From Paraburkholderia tuberum STM678 (GTDB taxonomy: Bacteria; Pseudomonadota; Gammaproteobacteria; Burkholderiales; Burkholderiaceae), in contig NZ_CADFGP010000030.1 of assembly GCF_902833905.1 (NCBI RefSeq), positions 36,856-100,855 on the forward strand: a stretch of 64,000 bases of DNA. The letters run 5' to 3'. The first letter of the stretch is position 1. Each line of letters begins with the position of its first letter. A program made the translations under genes and the position numbers. Below the pieces are notes generated by a model, which saw only the letters and a list, made by a program, of their open reading frames with translations, was not told where the DNA came from and made no database searches. Shown here one piece after another: positions 33,614-42,044 of the stretch.

Positions 33614-34642
33614 TCATCGACGGTTTCTGACCTGGTCGATCCAGACCGTGCCGAGAATGACCAGTCCGATGATGATTTGCTGGATGAAACTCGATACGCC
33701 GTTCATGTTCAGGCCATTGCGCAGCACCCCGATCACAAACGCACCGATAGCCGTACCGGAGATCGTGCCTACACCGCCCATCAGGGACGTCCCGCCAATC
33801 ACGGCGCTGGCGATCGCATCGAGCTCGTACATGACGCCTTCGTTTGGTTGCGCCGTGACGAGGCGCGACATCAGCACGCAGCCCGTCAGACCGGCGAGCA
33901 CGCCGGACAGCACATAGGTAAACAAGGTGACGCGGCGGACATTGACGCCGGAGAGCCGCGCGGCTTCGGCATTCGATCCGACTGCGTAGATGTGGCGGCC
34001 AAGCGAGGTGCGCGTCAGCATGATCGACACGGCCACCGCCAGCACGACCATGATGATCACCGGATACGGGATCCCCGGAAATACCGTATCGGGGAACCCG
34101 TCTGCACCGATATGCGAGATGCGGAACAATGCGCCATTTCCGAGTTCGCCGAACGCGTCGCCGAGTCCCGAAACCGGGCGCGCGCCAGTGATCTGAAGCG
34201 CGAGACCACGCGCGACCAGCATCATGCCGAGCGTGGCGATAAAAGGCGGCAGACCCATACGCGTGACGCACAGGCCATTAACGAATCCGCACAGGCCGCC
34301 CACCACGACGCCGCCGAGCATGCCGAGAGGGATCGGCACGCCGGCCTTGACGAGCAACGCGGCGACCACACCGGACAGCGCGAGTACGGAACCCACGGAC
34401 AGGTCGATTCCGCCCGTAATGATCACGCAGGTTGCCGCCACGCCGAGATAGGCAATCGACGTCACCTGCAAGGCCACTGTCATGCCATTGTCGACCGAGA
34501 AGAAAGCGGAACTGGTCAATGAAAAGACGGCCACCAGCATGATCAGACTGCCGAGCGCGGCAAATTTCTGAATCAGGTCGCGACGCCGGAGCTTCGCGCT
34601 GGTGTCGACAGTAGTGGCCTGTTCGGATGTTATTTCAAGCAT
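33614..34642 (-). CDS. sugar ABC transporter permease (RbsC-like)
   Basis: A 342-residue inner-membrane permease with 8-10 helices of the ribose/xylose family. Typical stretches are GGIDLSVGSVLALSGVVAA, GLPPFIATLGMMLVARGLAL and GGTSLMGGVGTISGT. It forms the membrane channel for the two-domain ATPase. It overlaps the end of the ATPase gene by 8 bp, so the two are translationally coupled. Confidence 0.92.
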   Translation of the reverse strand: MLEITSEQATTVDTSAKLRRRDLIQKFAALGSLIMLVAVFSLTSSAFFSVDNGMTVALQVTSIAYLGVAATCVIITGGIDLSVGSVLALSGVVAALLVKAGVPIPLGMLGGVVVGGLCGFVNGLCVTRMGLPPFIATLGMMLVARGLALQITGARPVSGLGDAFGELGNGALFRISHIGADGFPDTVFPGIPYPVIIMVVLAVAVSIMLTRTSLGRHIYAVGSNAEAARLSGVNVRRVTLFTYVLSGVLAGLTGCVLMSRLVTAQPNEGVMYELDAIASAVIGGTSLMGGVGTISGTAIGAFVIGVLRNGLNMNGVSSFIQQIIIGLVILGTVWIDQVRNRR

Positions 34643-36191
34643 GATTTCGTCCCGATGCGAAGTGCATGATTTCTTCCTGATTGGTGTGGCGCGTCTCCAG
34701 GATCGTGGCGATCCAGCCTTCGTGGAATACCGCGACGCGATCGGACATGCCGAGAATTTCAGGCAATTCCGAACTGATCAGCACAACGCCGATGCCCTGC
34801 GCGGCGAGCTGGTCCATCAGCGTGTAGATCGCGTATTTCGCGCCGACATCGATGCCGCGCGTGGGCTCGTCGAAAAACAGAATCTTCGATTTGCGAAACA
34901 GCCATTTGCCGATGACAACCTTCTGCTGATTGCCGCCGGACAGGTTGCGCGTGAGTTGATGGACGGTCGGCGTGCGGATCCCGAGCGTTTCGACGTAACG
35001 CTGTGCGATGGCCGCTTCTTCGGCGAAACGAATGAAGCCGGCGCGACCCGACACCGCCTCGATATTGGCCAGCGTGATGTTGGTCGCGACCGGCATCTTC
35101 AGCGCGAGACCGTCGCTCTTGCGGTCTTCCGACAGGTACGCGATACCGTGGTGAATCGCATCGATAGGCGAGCGGATCGAGACGCGCTCGCTCCCGATAT
35201 GAATCTCGCCGCCGTCCGGTTGGTCAGCGCCGAAAATCGCCCGTGCCACTTCGGTCCGGCCTGCGCCCATCAAACCGGCGAAGCCGAGAATCTCGCCTCG
35301 CCTCAGTTCGAACGAAACCGGCCCAAATGCCGGTGCGCGCGACAGATTGTCGACACGCAGCAGCACGTCCTGCGTCGGGACCGAGCGGCGCGGCGGGTAC
35401 GCATCGTTCAGCGCCCGGCCGACCATTCGCGCAACGATTTCATCCATGCTGGTCGCCGCGAAATCGTCGGTTGAAATGTGGTGCCCGTCGCGCAGCACCG
35501 TCACGCGATCGACAATCTGCTTCATTTCGTCGAGACGATGAGAGATGTAGACAATGCCGACCCCGCTCTCGCGCAACTCCTTGATGATCCGGAACAGGTG
35601 CATGGTTTCGGATTCCGTGAGCGACGAAGTGGGTTCGTCCATGATCAGCACCTGGGCGTCGAGCGAGAGCGCCTTGGCGATTTCGACCATCTGTTGCTGG
35701 GCGATCGACAGCGTCCCCACCAGCCTCGTGGGCGGCAACGACAATCCAATGCGGGCGAGCGCACGCTGGGCGTTCCCATTCAGTCGTGCGCGATCGATGA
35801 ACGGCCCGCGTTTGGGCTCGCGTGCCAGGTAGATGTTTTCCGCAATCGACAGGTGGGGCACCAGGTTCAGTTCCTGGTGAATGATCGCAATGCCTGCTTC
35901 CTGTGCCTCGAGTGAGGACGCGAACCGCCTTTGCATGCCGCGAAAAACGATCGTGCCGGCATCCGGCTGGTATTGCCCGCTGACGATTTTCATCAGGGTT
36001 GACTTGCCGGCGCCGTTTTCGCCACAAATCGCGTGTACTTCGCCGCGGCGCAATTCGAAGTGCACGTCCTCCAGTGCAACGACACCGGGAAACCGCTTGC
36101 CCAGCCCGCTCAGTTTCAATAGCTCCGGGGGTTCCTTCGAAGCGAAGCCGTCCACCACGCGCGGGGCCAGGTCAGTGCTCAGATCTGTCAC
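34635..36191 (-). CDS. sugar ABC transporter ATP-binding protein (RbsA-like, two domains)
   Basis: A 518-residue duplicated ATPase. Domain 1 has Walker A GENGAGKST and the Q-rich signature LSIAQQQMVEIAKAL, with Walker B LIMDEPTSSL. Domain 2 has the degenerate GLMGAGRTE loop, then LSGGNQQKVVIGKWL and LFFDEPTRGIDVG. This matches RbsA/MglA/AraG. The start is GTG 36191, with AAGGAGACAG just before it. It is the first gene of the operon, giving an ATPase-permease-binding protein order. The divergent regulator gene lies 235 bp away. Confidence 0.93.
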   Translation of the reverse strand: MTDLSTDLAPRVVDGFASKEPPELLKLSGLGKRFPGVVALEDVHFELRRGEVHAICGENGAGKSTLMKIVSGQYQPDAGTIVFRGMQRRFASSLEAQEAGIAIIHQELNLVPHLSIAENIYLAREPKRGPFIDRARLNGNAQRALARIGLSLPPTRLVGTLSIAQQQMVEIAKALSLDAQVLIMDEPTSSLTESETMHLFRIIKELRESGVGIVYISHRLDEMKQIVDRVTVLRDGHHISTDDFAATSMDEIVARMVGRALNDAYPPRRSVPTQDVLLRVDNLSRAPAFGPVSFELRRGEILGFAGLMGAGRTEVARAIFGADQPDGGEIHIGSERVSIRSPIDAIHHGIAYLSEDRKSDGLALKMPVATNITLANIEAVSGRAGFIRFAEEAAIAQRYVETLGIRTPTVHQLTRNLSGGNQQKVVIGKWLFRKSKILFFDEPTRGIDVGAKYAIYTLMDQLAAQGIGVVLISSELPEILGMSDRVAVFHEGWIATILETRHTNQEEIMHFASGRNHA

Positions 36192-36426
36192 ACCTGTCTC
36201 CTTCTTTTGTGTAGAGTCGCTGCCGTCGGTCAGGCCAATCTGATGCAGATTAAAGAATAAACGCCGATTTTGGTCAAGCCAATTTGCAAGATACTTCTTC
36301 CGGCCTTACCAAGGGCAAACCCGAACTGTTCCTGCAAAATGCGCTGAAAACCTTGTCAGGCTTGCGTGGTAGACTTTGATCGCTGGTCGACGGACGACCC
36401 GGGCCATTTATCCTTCCGGCAGCAAA
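36192..36426. promoter_or_regulatory. divergent promoter region of the sugar operon and its regulator
   Basis: This 235-bp gap separates the ABC ATPase start from the FadR-type regulator start and must hold both promoters. An inverted repeat TTGG-tcaag-CCAA (36270-36282) resembles the short palindromes bound by GntR/FadR-type proteins (TNGTNNNACNA-like) and is a candidate operator. No -35/-10 pair is clear. Confidence 0.4.
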
Positions 36427-37167
36427 ATGAAACAGACCGAGCCAAAGCGGCTTTACCAATTAGTCGCCGACCAGATTCGCGGCCTCATCCACGGAGGGGA
36501 TTTCCCGCCGGGATCGAGACTGCCGCCGGAGCGCGAGCTGTCGCAGCAACTGGGTGTTTCGCGCCCGTCTCTGCGCGAGGCGTTGATCGCACTGGAAATC
36601 GGCGGCAGCGTCGAGACCCGCATGGGTTCGGGCGTCTATGTGCTCGAAACCGCAAACGAACGTGAAGGGTCACTGGCTGTATTAGGCGAAAGTCCGACGG
36701 AAATCATGCAGGCCCGGGCCGTCATCGAAGGCAGCCTCGTCGTGCTCGCCAGCACGCGGCTTACGACCGGCTCTCTGGACCGGTTGCGGCGCAGCGTGGA
36801 TGCGATGCATCGCCTCGCCTCTGCCGGCAAATCTCCTGTGGAACCGGACCGGCAATTCCACCTGATCATCGCGGAAACGGCCGGCAATACGGTGTTGAGC
36901 CGGTATGTGGCCGATCTGTTTGACGCGAGGCGCGATCCGATCGGGGCGAGGATTAGCGAACTCGTCGAAAATACGGCCACATGGATGGCTGCGGTTGAGG
37001 AGCACGAAAATGTTCTGCATGCACTGCAAGCAGGAGACCCTATTGCTGCAGAAGCGGCGATGCGATCGCATCTGAAATCTTCTGAAGAGCGTTGGGTCGG
37101 AAGTGACATCAAGAAAGTTGCGCCCAACGATGCCGACGGTAAAGCTGGCCGCGTGCGACTGGGTTGA
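36427..37167 (+). CDS. GntR/FadR family transcriptional regulator (FCD domain)
   Basis: A 246-residue regulator. The N-terminal winged helix (residues about 8-75) has LYQLVADQIRGLIHGGDFPPG, LPPERELSQQLGVSRPSLRE and the wing GSGVYV. The C-terminal FCD ligand-binding domain (about 95-230) carries a metal-site pattern of Asp/His residues (DRQFHLII; EEHENVLHAL; MRSHL). It is divergent from the sugar operon and probably represses it until a sugar acid binds. ATG 36427 is preferred because the helix starts a few residues later; an earlier in-frame ATG adds 17 unlikely residues. Confidence 0.88.
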   Translation: MKQTEPKRLYQLVADQIRGLIHGGDFPPGSRLPPERELSQQLGVSRPSLREALIALEIGGSVETRMGSGVYVLETANEREGSLAVLGESPTEIMQARAVIEGSLVVLASTRLTTGSLDRLRRSVDAMHRLASAGKSPVEPDRQFHLIIAETAGNTVLSRYVADLFDARRDPIGARISELVENTATWMAAVEEHENVLHALQAGDPIAAEAAMRSHLKSSEERWVGSDIKKVAPNDADGKAGRVRLG

Positions 37168-37483
37168 GTTGCGAAGTCGACCGGTTAGAGCTTTCGCCGA
37201 AATTTCGCCTTCCTGGCGCTCGCGTACAAAGTCGCCCCAAAGAAGGAACGCCGAGATTCGCGTGATGCGGGTCGACGTCCTCCTGAGTTTTTCCCTCGTC
37301 GGCACGGGGTGAGCTACGGACGGTGGCGGCCGGCGCGCGACGATGAACAAATACGACCCAAAGGGCCGCGGCCAGGAGGTTCAGATCGGTGCCGTGGAAA
37401 TCCATAAATCAAATAATCGGCCTGTTCCTTCAGCTCGGCCAGTTCCCTGCGCAATCCGCCACAACGTAACGGCGTTCGACGAT

Positions 37484-37533
37484 ATTGATAACCGTTGAAC
37501 ATCAATGCTTCAAAAAATTGCACTTCTCGTTCG
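37484..37533 (+). promoter_or_regulatory. shared upstream element, copy 1 (ATTGAT-N11-ATCAAT)
   Basis: The segment contains ATTGAT (37485-37490), an 11-bp spacer and ATCAAT (37501-37506), followed by TTC..A..ATTGCACTT.TCGTT. The same string with about three quarters identity lies before the CitA/TcuC-type gene. The perfect 6-bp arms with an 11-bp spacer fit a LysR-type binding site. The TTGCAC that follows could serve as a -35 hexamer. Confidence 0.6.
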
Positions 37534-37540
37534 GGGCGTC

Positions 37541-37562
37541 TTGAGCAAATATCGATGCTCAA
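37541..37562. promoter_or_regulatory. perfect palindrome TTGAGCA-N8-TGCTCAA
   Basis: A 7-bp perfect inverted repeat with an 8-bp spacer lies directly downstream of the shared element. It has no U run, so it is not an intrinsic terminator. It could be a second operator or a leader hairpin in the lyase mRNA. Confidence 0.45.
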
Positions 37563-37829
37563 GAAGTTCATAAACGCGTCGACAGAGAACGCATCGGAGA
37601 CAGGCGCGAAACGCAGAACAGCGTTTCGCCGCATTCCAGTGCAACCCGGTCACGGGTGCCGCCAACGGTAGCCGATGCCGATCTCGCATGACCCACCTCG
37701 CGTTGTGAATCCTGCCGCCGCTTTCGAGCGAGTCCACGGCAGATGAGCATTTCGCGCCTTGCGCAGCGAGCTAAGCGAACTCAGTACCTGCTTCATTCGT
37801 CATTGCCTTGAATTTCAGGAGACACTCAT

Positions 37830-39134
37830 ATGCAGATCACCGGAATGTTGCACGGCGCGCGCCTATTGCAATTCGTCGGATTCCCGGCTAGCGAAGTGCT
37901 GGGGCCGAGCGCCAGCGAAGAGGAGATAAAGTCGCTGATCGACCGCCACGGGCAGGTCTTTATCAAGCCGGTATTCAAGGGCGGCGTGGGCAAGAAGGGC
38001 AAGGCCGGGTTGCTCGGGCGCGCGACAGATCTCAAGACGGCGCTCGCCGAGAAAGAGCGGCTGTACTTCGCCGAGCACGTCGTGGGTCATGTGAGGGCCA
38101 AGGCGAACGGCGTCACGTTCGAAGCAGGCGTACCGGCCAAACATGAAGTCTACTTCTCGATCACCGATTCCACCCGCTTTCGCGCTCCCACCATGACGCT
38201 GTCGCACGCGGGTGGCATGGACATCGAAGAGGTCGATCCAAAGCACGTCGCAATGGTGCCCTTTGATGCATTGACCGGCCTGAAGGCGTTCGTCGTCGCG
38301 AATGCGCTGAGCGAGATCGGCGCGCCGCGCGAGATCATTTCCCCACTCGTGCAGCAATTGCCGAAGCTCTGGGAGCTCTTTCACGACTTCGGCATGACGA
38401 CGCTCGAGCTGAATCCGATCCGCATGCGCGAGGACAAGAATGGTCGGCTCACACCCGTGGCCTGCGACTTCAAGTGCGGGTTCGACCGTGACGACCCGCG
38501 CTTCTCGCGCCTCGGCCTGCCTGCTCACCTGTTCGCTGCCGACTACTCAGACTTCGAGCAGGAGATCAACCAGCTTCGCACGCACCAGGGTCAAAGCGAT
38601 GTCTATGTGATCAATGACAAGGGAACGATCCTCGCGCCCACGTTCGGCGGCGGGGCCAACTCGCTCGTCACGGAGATGTTGGGCGACGCAGCCATCATCT
38701 CTTCGGATTTCGGCGGCAATCCTCCCTACGAAAAAATGAAGGAAGTGGCGCGCATCTGCTTCCGACATTGGCTGAAGCAGTCCAACGTACTGTTCATCAT
38801 CGGCGGCAAGTCCAACAACACCGATATCTACGAAACACTGCGCGCGATGGCCGATGCGCTACGCGAGCACTTCAGCGAGCACGGTCCCACCCCGCTTTAT
38901 GTCGTCCTTGGGCGCGGCGGTCCAAACCTTGTTCGTGGCATGTCGGCACTGCGCGACACCTGTGATTCGCTCGGCCTTCCCTATCGCCTGTTCGGCTTTG
39001 ACTCCGACATCAGCGAAGTGATCCAGTACGCACGGAAGGCCGATGCGTGGATGCAATCGGGAGGACGCGCGCAGGTCGCAGCGCGCATCGGCGCGCGTCA
39101 GACGCAACCGCAGGCGGATACGGCAAAGGCGTAA
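37830..39134 (+). CDS. ATP-grasp CoA-ligase beta-like subunit (ATP-citrate lyase small-subunit-like)
   Basis: A 434-residue protein with an N-terminal ATP-grasp domain (FIKPVFKGGVGKKGKAGLLG near residues 46-65; LELNPIRM near 193-200). A C-terminal ligase domain of the SucC/ATP-citrate-lyase beta class follows (APTFGGGANSLVTEML, SSDFGGNPPYEKM, NVLFIIGGKSNNTDI). It should bind ATP and the acid substrate and phosphorylate the partner subunit's histidine. It begins with CAGGAGACACTCAT before the ATG and ends 10 bp before the alpha/lyase gene. Its exact acid substrate is not shown by sequence. Confidence 0.8.
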   Translation: MQITGMLHGARLLQFVGFPASEVLGPSASEEEIKSLIDRHGQVFIKPVFKGGVGKKGKAGLLGRATDLKTALAEKERLYFAEHVVGHVRAKANGVTFEAGVPAKHEVYFSITDSTRFRAPTMTLSHAGGMDIEEVDPKHVAMVPFDALTGLKAFVVANALSEIGAPREIISPLVQQLPKLWELFHDFGMTTLELNPIRMREDKNGRLTPVACDFKCGFDRDDPRFSRLGLPAHLFAADYSDFEQEINQLRTHQGQSDVYVINDKGTILAPTFGGGANSLVTEMLGDAAIISSDFGGNPPYEKMKEVARICFRHWLKQSNVLFIIGGKSNNTDIYETLRAMADALREHFSEHGPTPLYVVLGRGGPNLVRGMSALRDTCDSLGLPYRLFGFDSDISEVIQYARKADAWMQSGGRAQVAARIGARQTQPQADTAKA

Positions 39135-39144
39135 GGAGATCGAT

Positions 39145-41844
39145 ATGGTCAAGCAAGGCAATAATCATTTCAGGTATTTCGTCGGCATCCAGTCGCTTGC
39201 ACAAATAGTCACGCGCGAGGACCGCGTTTGTGTGCTCAACATTCTGGGAGGCGAGTCGTCGGACGTGACGCCGGTGAGCCACGCGTTTTCCGGTGGGAAT
39301 ATCGTATTCGGCACTGCGCCTGGCAAGCGCGGGCAGGTGCTCGTGACGCCTGCCGGCGACATCCCCGTCTATAACAACGTGCGCGAAGGCCTCGAAGCCG
39401 GGCATCGTTTCAATTGCGGTGTCGTCTATCTGCCGCCGTCGGCCGCGCGCGATGGGGTGGCCGAACTGATCCGCGTCAATCCCGATCTGCGCAAGATTTT
39501 TATCATTACGGAGAAGATCTCCGTGCACGACGCCCGGGAAATTCGCGCGATGGGCCAGCAAGCAGGCATCGACATTTTTGGCGCGAACGGGCTGGGCGTC
39601 GCGGACTCCTGGCAGCGGGTGCGCATCGGGGGTGCGCTCGGCGGCGATGATCCCGGCGCAACTTTGCGGCGGGGCTCGATCGCGATCTTTTCCAACTCGG
39701 GCGGGTTTAGCACCACCATTGCGCAATATCTGCGCATGAGCGGCTGGGGTACAACGACCGTCGTATCCAGCGGCAAGGACGTCTACATCCACTATGCAGC
39801 GCCGGAGTTCGCCTTTGCCCTCGCCAACGACGCGCGCAGCAAGGCTGCCGTACTGTACTGCGAGCCGGGCGGCTACTACGAGGCCGACGCCACATTTACG
39901 AAACCCGTCATTGCCTGCGTGGTAGGCCGCTGGAAGAGTCGTCTGACGCGCGCGGTGGGGCATGCGGGCGCAATGGCGGGCGGCGCCGACGATGCTCTTG
40001 CCAAGGAGCGTTGGTTCATGGAGAAGTTCGGCGTCGAGCGTCTTTTTACGCCGGACGATCCATGCTGCTCGGTGAAGGGCGCCGTTGTGACAAACATCGC
40101 GCACATTCCCGCCGCGCTCACCGCAGTGATGCGCGCGAACGCGACGATGCCCGACTTTGAGCCGGAAGGCAGCCTCTCGCTCAAACCGTGGTTTGGCTCG
40201 GATCAGGGAATCGAACTGCCAGACGACCTCGCCCTGCCGGTCGTGGAAGCAGTCGCGCCGTACAACGAACAGATTACGCGGGCGAACAGCCAGATCGGCG
40301 CAATCCCGCCGCGCCAACCCTTGAAGGACGCTTCGGGCGCCTCGCAGATGGACGCAAAAACGCAGGTGAGCAGCCTGCACGGGGTATCCATGCTCGAAGC
40401 AGCAACGCGCTCGCTTGAGGAGAACATCTGCCTCGCGCTGTTGCGGGAGTTCGGCGGGGCAAACGACACAAAGCTCATCGACGTGGCTGTTGGCGCTGCA
40501 GTGAATCTGCACGGGACACCAGAACTGGCGGCCGCGCAGGCTTCGCGCGAGGCGGGCAATGCGCCCAATGCCGTGCTCGCGGCCGCGGCGGCGATCGTCG
40601 GGCCGAATCGCCAGCGTGCTGCGCGCGAGGCGGCAGCACTGATGATCGACGCCTTCGCGACAGCCAAGCTCACGGACGCGTTCGACGAGACCTTTGATGT
40701 CGAGGCCGTCCACACCGCGGACACTGCAGCGCTGTTCTGCGATGAACCCGATCCAGAGGCGCAAGCCATGCTGGGCGGGCTCGCCTCGCGCGGCGTAAGT
40801 TCCGCAATCATCCGATGGCTGTCGTGTGGCCCGGGCCATCCGCGCCCGGAAGCAGTACTCGCGGCGATCACGACGACACTCGCCTGGGGCCCGCTCATGC
40901 GCAAGCGGATCTCCCGCCTGACCGCAGAAAGCTTGCCGTGGTGGACAAAGCTCTTCGGCACCATGATCGGCGCCTCAGCGGACGCCTCGCGGCACGGCCC
41001 GGACGGATTTTGCGGCTTCGCCACCGAAGAATTACTCGGCGAACGCACTCTGACGGAAATCGCCTTCGCAGCGCTGCTGAACCTGAAACCGACTGTCGAC
41101 GACCTTTTCGCGTTCAAGACCCTTGTCGGTTTGCTGCTCACGAACGGACCCGGCGCCATTTCGGCGCAAGGCGCAAAGGGCGCAGTATCTGCCGATGGCC
41201 CGGAAAGTCCCGAACGGGTGCAGCTAAACAAGGCTCTGGCGGGGTTCCTCACGCACACTGGATATACGCATGGCGGCAACGGCTACGAAGGCATTGCGTT
41301 CCTCAACGAGGCGTTCCGCAGCAGCGGCCTTGAAGATCCGACCGATGCTCGTCATACCGTGGACCTCGAAGCGCTCGCCCGGCGCTCCGTCGAGCGATAC
41401 GCGCAGTACAAGACGCGCCAGAAGCAGTTGGGGAGCCTTGATATTGCGAAACTTCCGGGTATTAATCATCCGGTCTTCAAAGACAAGCCGGTGAACCACG
41501 ACCCGCGGGAAATCTTCATCGCCAACCTTTATGAAGCCCGCGGCGAGTACAACGCGTTTCATGCGTTTTACCGTGTGCTGGTGCAGGCTTTGTTCGACGC
41601 AGGTGTCTCGCGCAATGTCTATTGCGTCAATGTCGATGCCGTGATTGCCGCGTTGCTGTTGAAGATGCTGTGGCAGCCGCTCAAGCGCGGGGAGTTCAGC
41701 GAGGCGGACCTTGAAACGGCCGCGTTCACGATCTTCCTCTATCCGCGCATGCTGGGCTGCGCTGCGGAAATTGACGATCATTTGAACCGCGGACGCAATA
41801 TGGACACGCGTACGGCCGCTTCCCAGTGTCGTTTCGTGGCCTGA
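39145..41844 (+). CDS. CoA-ligase alpha / citryl-CoA-lyase fusion (ATP-citrate lyase large-subunit-like)
   Basis: An 899-residue protein with a SucD-like CoA-ligase part (to about residue 320) holding the phospho-acceptor His273 in RAVGHAGAMAGG. The C-terminal citrate-synthase-like part (about 430-870) includes LTHTGYTHGGNGYEG (His near 709) and LPGINHPVFKDKPVNHD. This is the layout of ATP-citrate lyase: a citryl-CoA synthetase joined to citryl-CoA lyase, giving acetyl-CoA and oxaloacetate from citrate. It is longer than the bacterial AclA subunit, with an insert between the halves. AAGGAGATCGAT precedes the ATG. A related tricarboxylate such as methylcitrate is also possible. Confidence 0.8.
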   Translation: MVKQGNNHFRYFVGIQSLAQIVTREDRVCVLNILGGESSDVTPVSHAFSGGNIVFGTAPGKRGQVLVTPAGDIPVYNNVREGLEAGHRFNCGVVYLPPSAARDGVAELIRVNPDLRKIFIITEKISVHDAREIRAMGQQAGIDIFGANGLGVADSWQRVRIGGALGGDDPGATLRRGSIAIFSNSGGFSTTIAQYLRMSGWGTTTVVSSGKDVYIHYAAPEFAFALANDARSKAAVLYCEPGGYYEADATFTKPVIACVVGRWKSRLTRAVGHAGAMAGGADDALAKERWFMEKFGVERLFTPDDPCCSVKGAVVTNIAHIPAALTAVMRANATMPDFEPEGSLSLKPWFGSDQGIELPDDLALPVVEAVAPYNEQITRANSQIGAIPPRQPLKDASGASQMDAKTQVSSLHGVSMLEAATRSLEENICLALLREFGGANDTKLIDVAVGAAVNLHGTPELAAAQASREAGNAPNAVLAAAAAIVGPNRQRAAREAAALMIDAFATAKLTDAFDETFDVEAVHTADTAALFCDEPDPEAQAMLGGLASRGVSSAIIRWLSCGPGHPRPEAVLAAITTTLAWGPLMRKRISRLTAESLPWWTKLFGTMIGASADASRHGPDGFCGFATEELLGERTLTEIAFAALLNLKPTVDDLFAFKTLVGLLLTNGPGAISAQGAKGAVSADGPESPERVQLNKALAGFLTHTGYTHGGNGYEGIAFLNEAFRSSGLEDPTDARHTVDLEALARRSVERYAQYKTRQKQLGSLDIAKLPGINHPVFKDKPVNHDPREIFIANLYEARGEYNAFHAFYRVLVQALFDAGVSRNVYCVNVDAVIAALLLKMLWQPLKRGEFSEADLETAAFTIFLYPRMLGCAAEIDDHLNRGRNMDTRTAASQCRFVA

Positions 41845-41917
41845 CCGCTGGCCTCTGATGGTCGCCGCCACGCGCTGGCGCACAGCTAACGCGCGGCGGC
41901 GGCGAAAAAGGGCGCCG

Positions 41918-41970
41918 ATTGATAACCATTCGACATCAATCGTTCGGAAGATTGCACTTATCGTTTGATT
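41918..41970 (+). promoter_or_regulatory. shared upstream element, copy 2 (ATTGAT-N11-ATCAAT)
   Basis: ATTGAT (41919-41924), an 11-bp spacer and ATCAAT (41935-41940) are followed by TTC..A..ATTGCACTTATCGTT. This repeats the element upstream of the lyase operon with about three quarters identity. It lies 75-125 bp before the carrier gene start. The leaders also share ATTTCAGGAGACAC directly before the start codons. A common regulator, probably the LysR protein of this cluster, is likely. Confidence 0.6.
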
Positions 41971-42044
41971 GGCCACGGGCCAAAATTCCCGAACAGACAA
42001 AGAGCGGGACCACCGCATATCTCGGGATTTCAGGAGACACATTG

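Larger units (their letters stand above)
37168..37829. other. long leader/intergenic region of the lyase operon
   Basis: No gene is supported here. The region holds the shared regulatory element (37484-37533) and a perfect palindrome (37541-37562), followed by about 265 bp before the first lyase gene. The first 200 bp (37168-37370) show nothing recognisable. The gene start is marked by TTTCAGGAGACAC, the same leader seen before the citrate-type carrier. Confidence 0.5.

Noticed and set aside
39010..40839. A 609-codon minus-strand frame opposite the lyase genes
   Set aside because: Shadow of the two conserved plus-strand genes; composition is Arg/Ala/His-rich without motifs.
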